Below, in pieces: positions 30,501 through 34,185 of a stretch of 64,000 bases of DNA (positions within the stretch are counted from its first letter, which is position 1; each line of letters starts with the position of its first letter). The translations under genes were made by a program, and so were the position numbers. Source of the stretch: Ciona savignyi. Lineage: Eukaryota > Chordata > Ascidiacea > Phlebobranchia > Cionidae. Under the pieces are notes generated by a model. It searched no databases. It saw only the letters and a list, made by a program, of their open reading frames with translations, and was not told where the DNA came from. Where the stretch lies: assembly GCA_000149265.1 (NCBI GenBank), contig CH003371.1:222282-286281 (forward strand), given 5' to 3'.

Positions 30501-32775
30501 TCTCAGTTACCGCTGAGTACTCAACCCCCTTGTTTTTTGTGTAATCAGGATAGGATAGGATATTCATGTTTATCCCCGTGAATGGGAAAACAAGGGGTTA
30601 AAAAACACCCATCGTCGGGTTACCAGAGCTATTGCATGGTGTTGTGTATGATTAACATGTTCCTTCAATTTTGTAGAACCCATTAATCTGCTGGGTTCAG
30701 GCAATGTGTCTTATCCAAAGACACAACCAACTAGCAAGCGACCAGTTTCGCCCCTGCAACCCCTTTGCTGAAAGGCGACGCACTAAACCACCAGACTATT
30801 CTGTTAGACGAATTGAAGTCCCTTTAAACCCTCTTTTAACCAGGTGTTGGGTCGGTGGACAATACGTTGATGGATTTAGCAGCAGCTGGTGAGGACAACT
30901 CCCGCAGCGTTCCCACCACACCTGTCCCTCAATCCACTGTGTTTTCACAACCGTCCATGAGTAGTGTGGAGACCAGCGACTTGCTGCCATCCACATCGGG
31001 CGTGAGTCTTTGTGAAATGTCTAGTTTAACTGTTTTTGCACCCGAACACTGAATGCTAAAATTATAGGATTTTAAGACCAACTTTTGGTCTCTGTTGTTA
31101 CCATAAACACCCATACTAACATTCGTACTAGTTTAAATTACACTGCACCTTTTTTTAAATATTCTATATATTGTATCCAAGACCCATTTTTTTTATTATG
31201 TTTCAAACCTGTTTTAATCCTCCCATACAGAATGCAGCTGTCAGCAGCAGCATCCAGGAAGAAGAAATAGATGTGGAGAACGATGAGTAAGTTTACTCTT
31301 CCCCTCATTCCAGTTCCACCAATAATAACATGATCTGAAGATTGCCCATACTTTTCTACTTTTCCTTGTTTTTATTTTATTGCGTTTTACATTTCCGCTC
31401 ATAATAACATCGTTACTATTTACCGGCCAAGTTTAAACCCGAGATTAACTTGATCGAGTGTTGAGATTCAAGAGGTTCGCATGGGTTCGGTCGAACATGT
31501 TCTTGGATGTCAGGATAATCACTGTTCCGATTCTTGCTTTTTTTTACAGACATTAGACCTTTTTTTACTAAGTACAATACAAAAGAGAACCCGTTTTGAA
31601 TTCCATCACTGACTAGATCCCGCACACCTGTTTTCACTGGATAGTTTCAAATCAAATAACTGACCATGGCTCTCGCTATGTGAAATCAGTAAGAAGCCCA
31701 GCCATTCACGATATCACTGGGAGGCATTGTATATAACATAAAAAATAATATGACTTCTTCTACCTGATCAGCTGGTACTATGTAGTGAAAAAAAGATGTC
31801 GTGGTGGGATTCGAACTCTTGTCCTTTGGCTGTATGAACCCAATGCTTTTCCAACTGAGCTACCATGACTCCCTACTGTATAGCATGTACAAATAATACA
31901 CTGGTGGGATTCGAACTCTTTAATTATATGCTCCTAAGCTCTACCAACTAAACCACCTTTGCTCTTCAAATCCTGAGTGGACACTTTTGTATACCATCTC
32001 ACTTCCTCACTACTATAGTGACTTAGTAGATAATTTCTGATGTATTCTATTCACATGTGACGTGTAACCAATTGACAGGTTGGTGCCCACTACTGCCACT
32101 AGTGTTGAGAGGAGCGAAACTCGTGAAGCGTCGAGCATCCCCACCAACACCATTCGTGGACGCCGTCGATTCCGGATCATTGGTTCGTATTCATGTATAT
32201 TTGTATGGTATATATCAAAGTATCCTTGTGAGTGTTAATTTGAAACCACAGGTATTATAAGTTGCCTTGTACCCATATTAAGTATTTGGAACTGTTACCT
32301 GGCATATAGTGAAGTGTTATCGAGTCGTACATCATATATCAAGAAATGGAAACAAGCTTTTGTTAGATGGTTGTGTTTTTTTGTTTAATAGTTTAATAGG
32401 TTAAATAAAACTTGGCAATGTTTTTAATCTAACACTATTTAACATACTAGTTTCAATAAACATTACTACATGTACAAGTGACAATTACCCATGTTCTCTT
32501 CTAGCCTTTTCTCACAATAGTTATAAACAGTCCTATCCTATTACCACACAGTGTGTGGATGGTGGGTTAATGTATGTGTAACTTTTTGGGCAAAATATTT
32601 TAGTGGAAAAAATATTTAAACCTAAGCAAAATATTTTGGTGGTATTGTAAAACCGCTATTTATGAGTGAAAGCTAGTGGCACCAGAACGATTCTTAATGC
32701 CTCCATAATTTTTCAGGTGCACCTCGTACCCGCGGTCGAGGAGCCAACTCCCCATCCACCTCCAACCAACCTTGA
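311..32775 (+). CDS. TPR: Nucleoprotein TPR, 3' part of gene (37 exons; 5' end outside window)
   Basis: TPR is the large coiled-coil protein of the nuclear pore basket, acting in mRNA export, chromatin exclusion at pores and spindle-checkpoint support. Thirty-seven exons join with GT-AG borders and compatible phases to about 1,700 codons, close to what remains of vertebrate TPR from about residue 545 on. Diagnostic matches to the vertebrate protein, in order: FKDIGELQEQNKKLL, IVRQRDMYRVLL, QLDFCKERFEM, TNEQIAREDL, FLRREKEISETKYE, DPEEYRKLMTEKS, RKVGRKFKLQYEDL, then a low-complexity tail with PLPKRQRGS, IVISSDED, LTPGIVMP, CTPTLVTHR, SRSVPTTPV and a C-terminal RTRGRG. The single break in the phase chain is exon 23. 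No polyadenylation signal of the AATAAA type follows the stop. Identity is near certain; individual exon edges are inferred from consensus sites. Confidence 0.96.
905..1115 (+). mobile_element. Degraded SINE copy
   Basis: Keeps GGTTAGTGAGTTAAAGTG and CTAACTAGTCGGTTGTGTC from the common SINE of the window, with many changes; lies in TPR intron 1. Confidence 0.4.
1216..1400 (+). CDS. TPR: TPR exon 2
   Basis: Starts SGLPPSMLASPS, a Ser/Pro linker, then KKALLQLQEEFQEHKSDVL, matching the linker and KAALKQLQEIFENYK of vertebrate TPR. Acceptor AACAG, donor CAA/GTGAGA, ends in phase 2. Confidence 0.92.
1590..1748 (-). mobile_element. tRNA-derived SINE, tail-truncated
   Basis: Head half of the common SINE in antisense orientation: AGTAGAACCCATTTATTCGC through CTAACCGGTCGG. 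Ends 14 bases before TPR exon 3. Confidence 0.85.
1763..1901 (+). CDS. TPR: TPR exon 3
   Basis: Continues phase 2 from exon 2. Contains QLDFCKERFEMVKKNEG, the counterpart of QLDFASKRYEMLQDN. The acceptor TTAACAG lies 14 bases after the tRNA-like head of an antisense SINE. Confidence 0.92.
1902..2753. other. TPR intron 3
   Basis: 852-base AT-rich intron. Two imperfect copies of a segment ending TCTAACACTTTTTAAC (near 2400-2440 and 2500-2536) are the only structure I see. Confidence 0.5.
2754..2876 (+). CDS. TPR: TPR exon 4
   Basis: Encodes ECDALREKNKQLYSYTQQ and on to LANKFQ, matching HERNQKLTATTQKQEQIIN of vertebrate TPR. Phase 0 at both ends, donor CAG/GTAAGA. Confidence 0.93.
2964..3184. 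mobile_element. Non-autonomous hAT-like element, 221 bp
   Basis: Imperfect terminal inverted repeats CAGTGTTTCTCGATC and, inverted, CAGTGCTTCTTAAAT, flanked by a perfect 8-bp duplication ATCTAAAC (2956-2963, 3185-3192). CAG ends and 8-bp duplications are hAT hallmarks. No transposase. Confidence 0.88.
3512..3673 (+). CDS. TPR: TPR exon 5
   Basis: Coiled-coil exon, ARSDSVKSLLDISKRAEDRL then SVLLGNLQKMQQSME, parallel to LLLTNLQTIQGILE of vertebrate TPR. Acceptor GATGCAG, donor GAG/GTGATT, 54 codons, phase 0. Confidence 0.92.
4183..4362 (+). mobile_element. SINE, 5' truncated, sense
   Basis: From GGGTTCTAAATTGAAGGAAC to tail CCTAACCCATCCTATCCTAG; lacks the tRNA-like head. Tail lies 27 bases upstream of TPR exon 6. 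Confidence 0.85.
4389..4493 (+). CDS. TPR: TPR exon 6
   Basis: Encodes VRSQLHSRLEAQDRVLIVLK and on to EKQDAMQ, 35 codons in phase 0. Acceptor CTCCCTCCCAG. A sense-oriented SINE tail ends about 27 bases upstream. Confidence 0.9.
4516..4672. mobile_element. hAT-like fragment
   Basis: Shares TTTTAAAC...CGCGCCCCCC and CTGCTGCGTTCATTAGACC...CCAGTTTAAGAATC with elements at 25410-25690 and 38632-38791. No clear target duplication. Confidence 0.55.
5299..5593. mobile_element. MITE with GCCAAAA-type inverted ends
   Basis: Starts TTGCCAAAAATCCATC and ends CAGACTTTTGGCCCTG; internal GAGTAACG/CGTTACTC inverted stretches. Related to copies at 13476 and 13693. Ends 31 bases before TPR exon 7. Confidence 0.65.
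5625..5807 (+). CDS. TPR: TPR exon 7
   Basis: Coiled coil GMEKQLQVLQKNLEGEKMKG to EERLSSLGGK, 61 codons, phase 0; acceptor TTTATTCAG, donor AAG/GTAAGT. Confidence 0.93.
6252..6416 (+). CDS. TPR: TPR exon 8
   Basis: ETDDDPGSSSILQLRREIKE through SAAAEETVKQ, 55 codons, phase 0, matching the DDLVSQLRQTEEQV region. Donor CAG/GTTTGA is weak and is followed directly by a minisatellite with copies of the junction sequence. Confidence 0.92.
6417..6965. repeat. Degenerate minisatellite at the donor of TPR exon 8
   Basis: Units of about 44 bp around AACTGGTTCTAACTTGTTGT and AAGGCATGGTGATGAACAGG. The exon-end/donor string AAACAGGTTTGAACCGG recurs as AAACAGGTTTGGACCGG at about 6508 and partly near 6930. 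Confidence 0.85.
7153..7297 (+). CDS. TPR: TPR exon 9
   Basis: Coiled coil ASETNKELIDTLQNRLEQSS to KNEKYKVT, ends in phase 1. Acceptor CTCCCCTCAG, donor ACAG/GTAGGA. Confidence 0.92.
7805..8088. mobile_element. Non-autonomous hAT-like element, 284 bp
   Basis: Ends CAGGGGTGAGCAAC and, inverted, CAGACATGAGCAAC; perfect 8-bp duplication TTCTATAC (7797-7804, 8089-8096). The interior has four tandem copies of a unit with CAGGGTATGGTTAGATACAG. Confidence 0.93.
8195..8328 (+). CDS. TPR: TPR exon 10
   Basis: Takes phase 1 and ends in phase 0. TTEAITNEQIAREDLNAQ matches STALSNEQQARRDCQEQ of vertebrate TPR. Acceptor CCACACAG, donor CAG/GTACGC. Confidence 0.93.
8638..8724 (+). CDS. TPR: TPR exon 11
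   Basis: VAKAEEANDNYQREMILHAS then AMKELMQLK, matching [22 protein letters not shown]. 29 codons, phase 0; acceptor TTTTCCAG, donor AAG/GTAATT. Confidence 0.94.
8763..9047. mobile_element. MITE, TAGAGCTGGG family, 285 bp
   Basis: Ends TAGAGCTGGGCGTAAT and inverted TAGAGCTTGGCATAT. Flanks ACACCAAC and GTACCAAC agree at 6 of 8 bases, suggesting an old 8-bp duplication. Four relatives in the window. Confidence 0.75.
9048..9706. other. Rest of TPR intron 11
   Basis: AT-rich, unique-looking; one weak SINE-like stretch near 9340-9400. Nothing else recognised. Confidence 0.4.
9707..9857 (+). CDS. TPR: TPR exon 12
   Basis: ERVKASTSDREELQLERSNL through KEESWKLVEEKL, parallel to the KASWEERERMLKDEV region. 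Ends in phase 1; acceptor ATCTTAG, donor CAAG/GTGTGT. Confidence 0.91.
10255..10493 (+). CDS. TPR: TPR exon 13
   Basis: Begins EIEQQNETLHSQIQLMSGQM (vertebrate DLEKQNRLLHDQIEKLSDK), then an Ala/Pro spacer, and ends with the TPR hallmark VIKFLRREKEISETKYE. Takes phase 1, ends phase 0; donor GAG/GTAAGA. Confidence 0.95.
10530..10622. repeat. Short tandem repeat, unit about 31 bp
   Basis: Two full copies and one partial copy of TTTTTAGGAACTTGATGTAT plus AAAATGGRGA in TPR intron 13. Confidence 0.8.
10847..10951 (+). CDS. TPR: TPR exon 14
   Basis: LVKAEVLRYKQQLHHSDEQI to EQSKVQ, parallel to [20 protein letters not shown]. 35 codons in phase 0; acceptor CTATAG, donor CAG/GTTGGT. Confidence 0.92.
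10991..11179. mobile_element. MITE, GGGAAAACTAAAAGG family, 189 bp
   Basis: Purine-rich left end GGGAAACACTAAAAGGAGGG and pyrimidine-rich right end CCCTCCTTTTAGTTTTCC; perfect 8-bp duplication CTTTTGTC (10983-10990, 11180-11187). Confidence 0.9.
11693..11908 (+). CDS. TPR: TPR exon 15
   Basis: EQLGQLSELATLKREVSNLR, then MVEENNKKLREERDQLDADL and LQTKNREISAQCSALQ, matching [20 protein letters not shown]. 72 codons, phase 0. Confidence 0.95.
11909..12240. repeat. T-rich low-complexity tract
   Basis: About 330 bases of T runs with interspersed A and C in TPR intron 15; a very long pyrimidine-rich tract ahead of exon 16. Confidence 0.8.
12371..12540 (+). CDS. TPR: TPR exon 16
   Basis: SEKKTIADEATRWKERVQQM then DPEEYRKLMTEKSNL, matching EDVKRWKARNQHL and DTEEYRKLLSEKE. 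Ends phase 2 at AAA/GTGAGT. Confidence 0.95.
13018..13231. mobile_element. Non-autonomous hAT-like element, 214 bp
   Basis: Ends CAGCGGTTTATAAAC and inverted CAGTGGCTCCCAAAG; flanks CTCTTGAC and CACTTGAC match at 7 of 8. Confidence 0.82.
13277..13439 (+). CDS. TPR: TPR exon 17
   Basis: Takes phase 2: SECSALKGQLRNLQTTVQTS and on to AAKQLQTMSK. Acceptor ACCCCAG, donor AAG/GTGGGT, ends phase 0. A hAT-like element ends 45 bases before the exon. Confidence 0.92.
13463..14185. repeat. Tandem duplication of SINE fragment plus MITE
   Basis: AAGAATTGTATATG occurs at 13462 and 13679, each followed by a CAGGGC... MITE (13476-13585 and 13693-14060) flanked by TATATG on both sides, then a SINE piece GTCACCAG..CGTTAACA. 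I read this as a duplicated block with one internally deleted MITE. Confidence 0.65.
14294..14356 (+). CDS. TPR: TPR exon 18 (63 bases, no long ORF)
   Basis: Encodes IRKVGRKFKLQYEDLLSKQQ plus K, the direct counterpart of the conserved VKKIGRRYKTQYEELKAQQ of vertebrate TPR that would otherwise be missing between exons 17 and 19. Acceptor CTCATAG, donor AAG/GTTGGG, 21 codons, phase 0 at both ends. Too short to show as an ORF; found by homology and phase. Confidence 0.92.
14458..14627. repeat. Dispersed repeat, copy 1
   Basis: About 170 bases alike to 31465-31625, sharing GGTTCG(G/C)ATGGG, ATCC(G/A) variants and GATTCTTGCTTT...ACATTAGACCTTT. Type unknown; no inverted ends seen. Confidence 0.7.
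14746..15702. mobile_element. Non-autonomous hAT-like element, 957 bp
   Basis: Ends CAGGGGCGGCGAGTT and inverted CATAGGCGGATAGTT; perfect 8-bp duplication CGTATATA (14738-14745, 15703-15710). Contains three tandem units with CCATTCACACRTYGATTGTT (15040-15165). No transposase-like frame. Fills half of TPR intron 18. Confidence 0.9.
16161..16337 (+). CDS. TPR: TPR exon 19
   Basis: KEEEAAGDAAAVASDDAMKK to KQVESEKN, a charged coiled coil in the place of the vertebrate ELKETLNQAETKSKSLESQ region. 59 codons, phase 0; acceptor TTGTTCCAG. The open frame extends upstream to 16086 but that part is intron. Confidence 0.9.
16797..16896. other. Assembly gap (100 N)
   Basis: Run of N inside TPR intron 19; the round length suggests a placeholder of unknown true size. 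Confidence 0.99.
17073..17171 (+). CDS. TPR: TPR exon 20
   Basis: VQKSDDQSKEIAEEVQALKE to ALEDKK, 33 codons, phase 0; acceptor TGTTCCAG, donor AAG/GTTGGT. Confidence 0.9.
17393..17683 (-). mobile_element. tRNA-derived SINE, near full length
   Basis: Antisense copy: GGATAAGATAGAATATTCAT start (tail), GCGACCAGTTTTAAACCTAC (box B region) and CCACTAGACTAACTGGTC end. Lies 77 bases upstream of TPR exon 21. Confidence 0.88.
17761..17856 (+). CDS. TPR: TPR exon 21
   Basis: KQMDEMLEKEKRFSTLLSLA then KSQIEKLRKDNQ, matching the TRKAIVAAKSKIAHL stretch of vertebrate TPR. 32 codons, phase 0; acceptor CCTTTGCAG. Confidence 0.92.
18397..18495 (+). CDS. TPR: TPR exon 22
   Basis: EGGKERERLNGELKKLENDR to SDLQTK, last full coiled-coil exon; 33 codons, phase 0; acceptor ATCTGCAG, donor AAG/GTGAGC. 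Confidence 0.91.
18814..18995 (+). CDS. TPR: TPR exon 23, with apparent 1-base frameshift
   Basis: VEELQRQLLEGRHPTQVPEL then a basic, Pro/Thr-rich run, as at the coiled-coil/tail transition of TPR. In frame it meets TGA at 18985-18987, before the strong donor CCAG/GTGGGT at 18996. Removing one C of the CCCCC run (18961-18965) opens the frame, reading PQQETQELDRPA, and gives exactly the phase 1 that exon 24 needs. I infer an assembly indel or frameshift allele; the alternative is a short isoform ending RDPGA. Confidence 0.8.
19641..19691 (+). CDS. TPR: TPR exon 24 (51 bases)
   Basis: Reads VVSSVPQAASSSTQPT in the frame demanded by exon 25 (leftover G plus TG gives Val), in the style of TPR's PVVSTPSK segment. 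Acceptor ATTTTCAG, donor TACTG/GTAAGT. Confidence 0.85.
19812..20103 (-). mobile_element. tRNA-derived SINE, near full length
   Basis: Antisense copy from AGGATAGGATAGAATATTCA to CCGCTAGACCAACCGATAGG; a degraded second copy may follow to about 20290. Confidence 0.88.
20484..20722 (+). CDS. TPR: TPR exon 25
   Basis: Ser/Thr/Pro/Gln-rich tail: SQPVVVSVPVVSTLSSHATA then FVHPMSPARQQP, matching the ATAFVQP part of vertebrate TPR, then IVSSSDDQTNQDREQ. Takes phase 1, ends phase 0. The first eight intron bases are repeated on the far side of a 45-bp MITE. Confidence 0.92.
20731..20775. mobile_element. 45-bp foldback MITE, TAGAGCTGGG family
   Basis: TAGAGCTGGGTGTAATCGAT...ATTACGCCCAGCTCTA, essentially two inverted ends. 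Left flank GTACAATC is the first 8 bases of TPR intron 25; right flank TTGCAATC matches 6 of 8. Confidence 0.8.
21140..21240 (+). mobile_element. SINE fragment
   Basis: Middle part only: AGCAGAAACCCGACAGTAGG, CGAGGTAATCTGACGACTTG, TTTTCCCATTTACAG. Confidence 0.65.
21460..21597 (+). CDS. TPR: TPR exon 26
   Basis: NQPRAASSAGANHESEASPS to NPNARSFHS, low-complexity Ser-rich tail; 46 codons, phase 0; acceptor TCAATAG, donor TCT/GTGAGT. Confidence 0.87.
21672..21975 (+). mobile_element. tRNA-derived SINE, full length, sense
   Basis: Head GGTTAATCTGGTGGTTTAGT (A-box-like), GGTTCAAAACTGG (B-box-like), body GCCTTAACCCAGTGGATTAA, tail AACATGAATATCCTATTTAT. Best copy for defining sense orientation. 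Confidence 0.88.
22250..22315 (+). CDS. TPR: TPR exon 27 (66 bases)
   Basis: GTKRSHDDTDDLSLPSRSRE plus AQ, in the position of vertebrate LPKRTREEEED at the start of the nuclear-localisation segment. Phase 0 at both ends; acceptor GCTTTCAG. Confidence 0.88.
22484..22534. repeat. Perfect AT-only inverted repeat
   Basis: 20-base arms (22484-22503 and 22515-22534) around an 11-base loop; all A and T except one C in the loop. Could extrude as a cruciform. Confidence 0.85.
22898..23203 (-). mobile_element. tRNA-derived SINE, full length
   Basis: Antisense, from GGATAAAATAGGATATTCAG to CCAGTCTAACCGGTCGGATA. TPR exon 28 starts 13 bases further on. Confidence 0.9.
23217..23306 (+). CDS. TPR: TPR exon 28 with basic NLS-like motif
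   Basis: VAVAPLPKRQRGSPDQSSES to DAEAAQ; PLPKRQRGSP corresponds to PLPKKLKSVTP of vertebrate TPR, part of its nuclear-localisation region. 30 codons, phase 0. Acceptor ACACTAG lies 13 bases after the tRNA-like head of an antisense SINE. Confidence 0.9.
23548..23729. mobile_element. Non-autonomous hAT-like element, 182 bp
   Basis: Ends CAGGGTTGGGCAAC and inverted CAGGCATAGGCAAT; perfect 8-bp duplication CCTTAGTT (23540-23547, 23730-23737). Related to the 7805 element. Confidence 0.92.
24361..24520. repeat. Tandem duplication, unit about 85 bp
   Basis: Two copies of TTTTAATTGCAAA(C/T)AGCA plus GAAAAGGCTACAATTTAACT in TPR intron 28. Confidence 0.85.
24591..24790. mobile_element. MITE, GGGAAAACTAAAAGG family
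   Basis: Left GGGAAACTAAAAAGAGGGAA, interior AGTTCTGGGTTTGAGACTAC, right CTTCCTGCTTTTTCTCCTTTTAG. No clean duplication. Right end is 36 bases before TPR exon 29. Confidence 0.82.
24827..24926 (+). CDS. TPR: TPR exon 29
   Basis: SSVGETRQPDQSQQSDAIEN to DENEVE, acidic tail; ends phase 1. The pyrimidine-rich end of a MITE finishes about 36 bases upstream. Confidence 0.87.
25405..25950. repeat. hAT-like fragments with an internal duplicate
   Basis: 25410-25690 resembles the 38632 and 4516 elements. A 110-base core with CCTGCTTAGTGTGAAGGATG and CAACTGTTTTGGGGAAA occurs at 25465-25582 and again at 25838-25950. Confidence 0.65.
25971..26159 (+). CDS. TPR: TPR exon 30 with SUMO-interacting-like motif
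   Basis: Acidic exon, EYEEDEIDTSLL onward, with EEMIVISSDEDGADDDNSDQ, the counterpart of DDVIVIDSDDEEEDDD in vertebrate TPR. IVIS followed by acidic residues fits the SUMO-interacting consensus. Takes phase 1, ends phase 1 at CCAG/GTGATG. Read-through would reach TAG at 26168-26170, so intron retention gives an early stop. Confidence 0.92.
26175..28051. repeat. 46-bp VNTR, about 40 units, interrupted by a gap
   Basis: Unit GTAACAGGACTTTTRGGGGG...GAAGAGAAAACCACTTRCTC AAATTA, nearly identical copies at exact 46-base spacing. Two variable sites (A/G after TTTT; TTACTC/TTGCTC) form a four-unit, 184-bp higher-order pattern, clearest at both ends. Lies wholly in TPR intron 30, starting 16 bases after exon 30. 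Degenerate G-rich relatives continue to about 28510. Confidence 0.97.
27129..27228. other. Assembly gap (100 N) inside the VNTR
   Basis: Gap in the middle of identical 46-bp units, so true array length is unknown. Confidence 0.99.
28778..28831 (+). CDS. TPR: TPR exon 31 (54 bases)
   Basis: Acidic DDDVINEEVDVENDEENE. Of two nearby AGs (28773 and 28777) only the second fits the incoming phase 1; the first would create a stop. Ends phase 1 at AAA/GTAAGA. Exon 35 repeats its EE(V/I)DVENDE motif. Confidence 0.85.
28905..29158 (+). mobile_element. tRNA-derived SINE, sense, head-truncated
   Basis: From GTAGGTTCGAAACTGGTCAC to tail AACATGAATATCCTATCCTATC. Its tail runs into TAG, the acceptor of TPR exon 32. 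Confidence 0.9.
29161..29324 (+). CDS. TPR: TPR exon 32
   Basis: DTVSAISISDVSSVAQTNFP then LPFLVIQPTESARQRLPSRP and LTPGIVMPS, matching LPPRLTIHAPPQ and LQLTPGIGGMQ. The acceptor is the end of a SINE tail (CCTATCCTATCTAG). Takes phase 1, ends phase 0. Confidence 0.93.
29321..29935. repeat. Internally duplicated TPR intron 32
   Basis: ATCAGTAAGTTATTCAGAAT (exon end plus donor) is repeated at 29463. A stretch with GTTTACTT, TTTTTTTCAGT(T/A)GCCACATCA and TTTTTCT occurs three times (about 29350, 29690, 29870). Confidence 0.85.
30073..30250 (+). CDS. TPR: TPR exon 33
   Basis: MTEDGDGIVPCTPTLVTHRH then ISSPRVPHGAGGQPIRFRFE, a close match to DDEDRTVPSTPTLVVPHR and IHSPQVAGVPRFRF. Acceptor TGCCCCAG, ends phase 1. 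Confidence 0.95.
30547..30803 (-). mobile_element. tRNA-derived SINE
   Basis: Antisense, AGGATAGGATAGGATATTCA to CACTAAACCACCAGACTATT, with small internal deletions. Ends 40 bases before TPR exon 34. Confidence 0.88.
30844..31001 (+). CDS. TPR: TPR exon 34
   Basis: MDLAAAGEDNSRSVPTTPVP then STVFSQPSMSSVE, matching [21 protein letters not shown]. Takes phase 1, ends phase 0 at GGC/GTGAGT. An antisense SINE ends about 40 bases before it. Confidence 0.94.
31231..31286 (+). CDS. TPR: TPR exon 35 (56 bases)
   Basis: NAAVSSSIQEEEIDVENDE, ends phase 2 at GATGA/GTAAGT. Acidic block as in the vertebrate tail between SVPTTP and the basic C-terminus. Confidence 0.87.
31465..31625. repeat. Dispersed repeat, copy 2
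   Basis: Counterpart of 14458-14627. Confidence 0.7.
31797..31875 (-). pseudogene. tRNA-like sequence, degenerate (CAT anticodon-like loop)
   Basis: Read on the minus strand: GTCATGGTAGCTCAGTTGG with a good A box, GAGTTCGAATCCC with a perfect B box, and ends that pair 6 of 7 (GTCATGG/CCACGAC). The anticodon and T stems do not pair well, so this is a tRNA pseudogene or SINE head rather than a working tRNA. Confidence 0.55.
31896..31965 (-). pseudogene. Second tRNA-like sequence, truncated
   Basis: Minus strand GGTGGTTTAGTTGGTAGAGC (A box) and GAGTTCGAATCCCACC (B box) only about 58 bases apart in total; too short for a full tRNA. Confidence 0.5.
32079..32182 (+). CDS. TPR: TPR exon 36
   Basis: LVPTTATSVERSETREASSI then IRGRRRFRIIG, resembling the FRRVRLQTTLRQGVRGR region at the vertebrate C-terminus. 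Takes phase 2, ends phase 1. Confidence 0.87.
32717..32775 (+). CDS. TPR: TPR terminal exon 37
   Basis: GAPRTRGRGANSPSTSNQP followed by TGA (32773-32775). The RG-containing end matches the Arg/Gly-rich C-terminus of TPR proteins. The 3' UTR has a TGTACATA motif but no AATAAA/ATTAAA close by. Confidence 0.88.
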
Positions 32776-32879
32776 TCTTTGTCGCCCCCTACCGACATTG
32801 TACATATTTTGTTTCACTGCCGTGTAAATACAAGCACCCGCTGCATTTCTGTGTTTTATCCAGTTGTTAAAATCCAAGG

Positions 32880-33115
32880 AATATATGATGGGATATTCCC
32901 GAGACGTGGAATAACCTAGGGGGTTAACACACGGGCAATCGTCAGATCACCTTGCGCACACTGACGGGTCACCGGAGCTATTGCAGTGAGTTGTATATGA
33001 TAGACACATTCCTTCAATTAGGTAGAAGCCATTAATACGCTGGGTTCAGGCAATGTCCGTAAAGTGCTTTGTTCAAGGACACAACCGACTAGCTAGCGAC
33101 CAGTTTCGCACCTAG
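32880..33115 (-). mobile_element. tRNA-derived SINE, head-truncated
   Basis: Antisense, GGGATATTCCCGAGACGTGG to GCGACCAGTTTCGCACCTAG. Confidence 0.85.
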
Positions 33116-33276
33116 TACTTATTTAACTTCTTGAATTGTTTTGAAGCTTGTGCTTGCTGCCTCAGCCAAAGACACAGATCGACAAGTGACTCACTAATTT
33201 CGATTTATCACCTTTCGACTAACGATTCGTGAAGATTCATTCATGTACTTGTTCGTGATCCGCCTCTTATCCTCAA

Positions 33277-33512
33277 GATAGGATAGGAAATTCATGTTTA
33301 TCCCCGTAAATGGGAAAACCAAAGAAGTTAACCCACGGGAAATCGTTAGATCACCTCGATCCCACCGTCGGGTTGACTGAGTTATTGCAGTGTATATGAT
33401 AGACACGTTCCTGCAACTTGGTAGAACCCATTATTTCACTTGGTTTAGCCAATGTCCGTTGAGTGCCTTGCCTAAGGACACAACTGACTAGCTAGCTATC
33501 AAGCGACCGCAA
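33277..33512 (-). mobile_element. tRNA-derived SINE, head-truncated
   Basis: Antisense, GATAGGATAGGAAATTCATG to GACTAGCTAGCTATCAAGCG. Confidence 0.85.
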
Positions 33513-33886
33513 GGTTAAACTGTATTGATTTTTGCTGACAACGTCCCCTGGAACTGACGCAAAACTGGTTAAAGGTCAAAAGTAAGGGATCAAGAAAGTT
33601 CCATTGGAAATTTATTTGTAGCCTTTAGGCTTGTCGCTGCTGTCGGATGCAGCGGTTGTATATAAACATGGCGGAGCTTTAACGAATAGGATATTTATGC
33701 TCCATATGGTAGGAAAGTGGTGACATTCGTTAGGCCTATATTATTTGTGATATTTAGATAAGATAATAAAATAAACTTTTGTCGTATCGGCTGTTTTGTT
33801 TGTTGTCCAGGTAGGTGAAAAAAATCGCACAAGCACGTATTCAATTACAGACACAGATTGGAATTAATTACTTAGGCTACTTGTCC

Positions 33887-34185
33887 GACCGGTTAGCATG
33901 GTCGTTAAGTGCGTCGCCTTTCAGCCTAAAGGTTGTAGATTCGAAACTGGTCCTAGCAAATGGGTTTTGTCCTTGGGCAACAAACTGAACGACATTAAAC
34001 CAGTGGAATGGTAGGCCCAACAAAATGAAAGGAACGTGTGAAGTAACAAAATACACTAAAATAGCTCCAGTATAACCCGGCGGTAGGCGCGATCGAGATA
34101 ATCTGACGATTACCATTGTGTTAACTGCTCTCACGGTTTCCGATTCACGGGAATCGACATGAATGTTCTATTCTATCCTAACTTG
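33887..34185 (+). mobile_element. tRNA-derived SINE, full length, sense
   Basis: GACCGGTTAGCATGGTCGTT head, GATTCGAAACTGG B-box-like, tail CATGAATGTTCTATTCTATCC. Confidence 0.88.
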
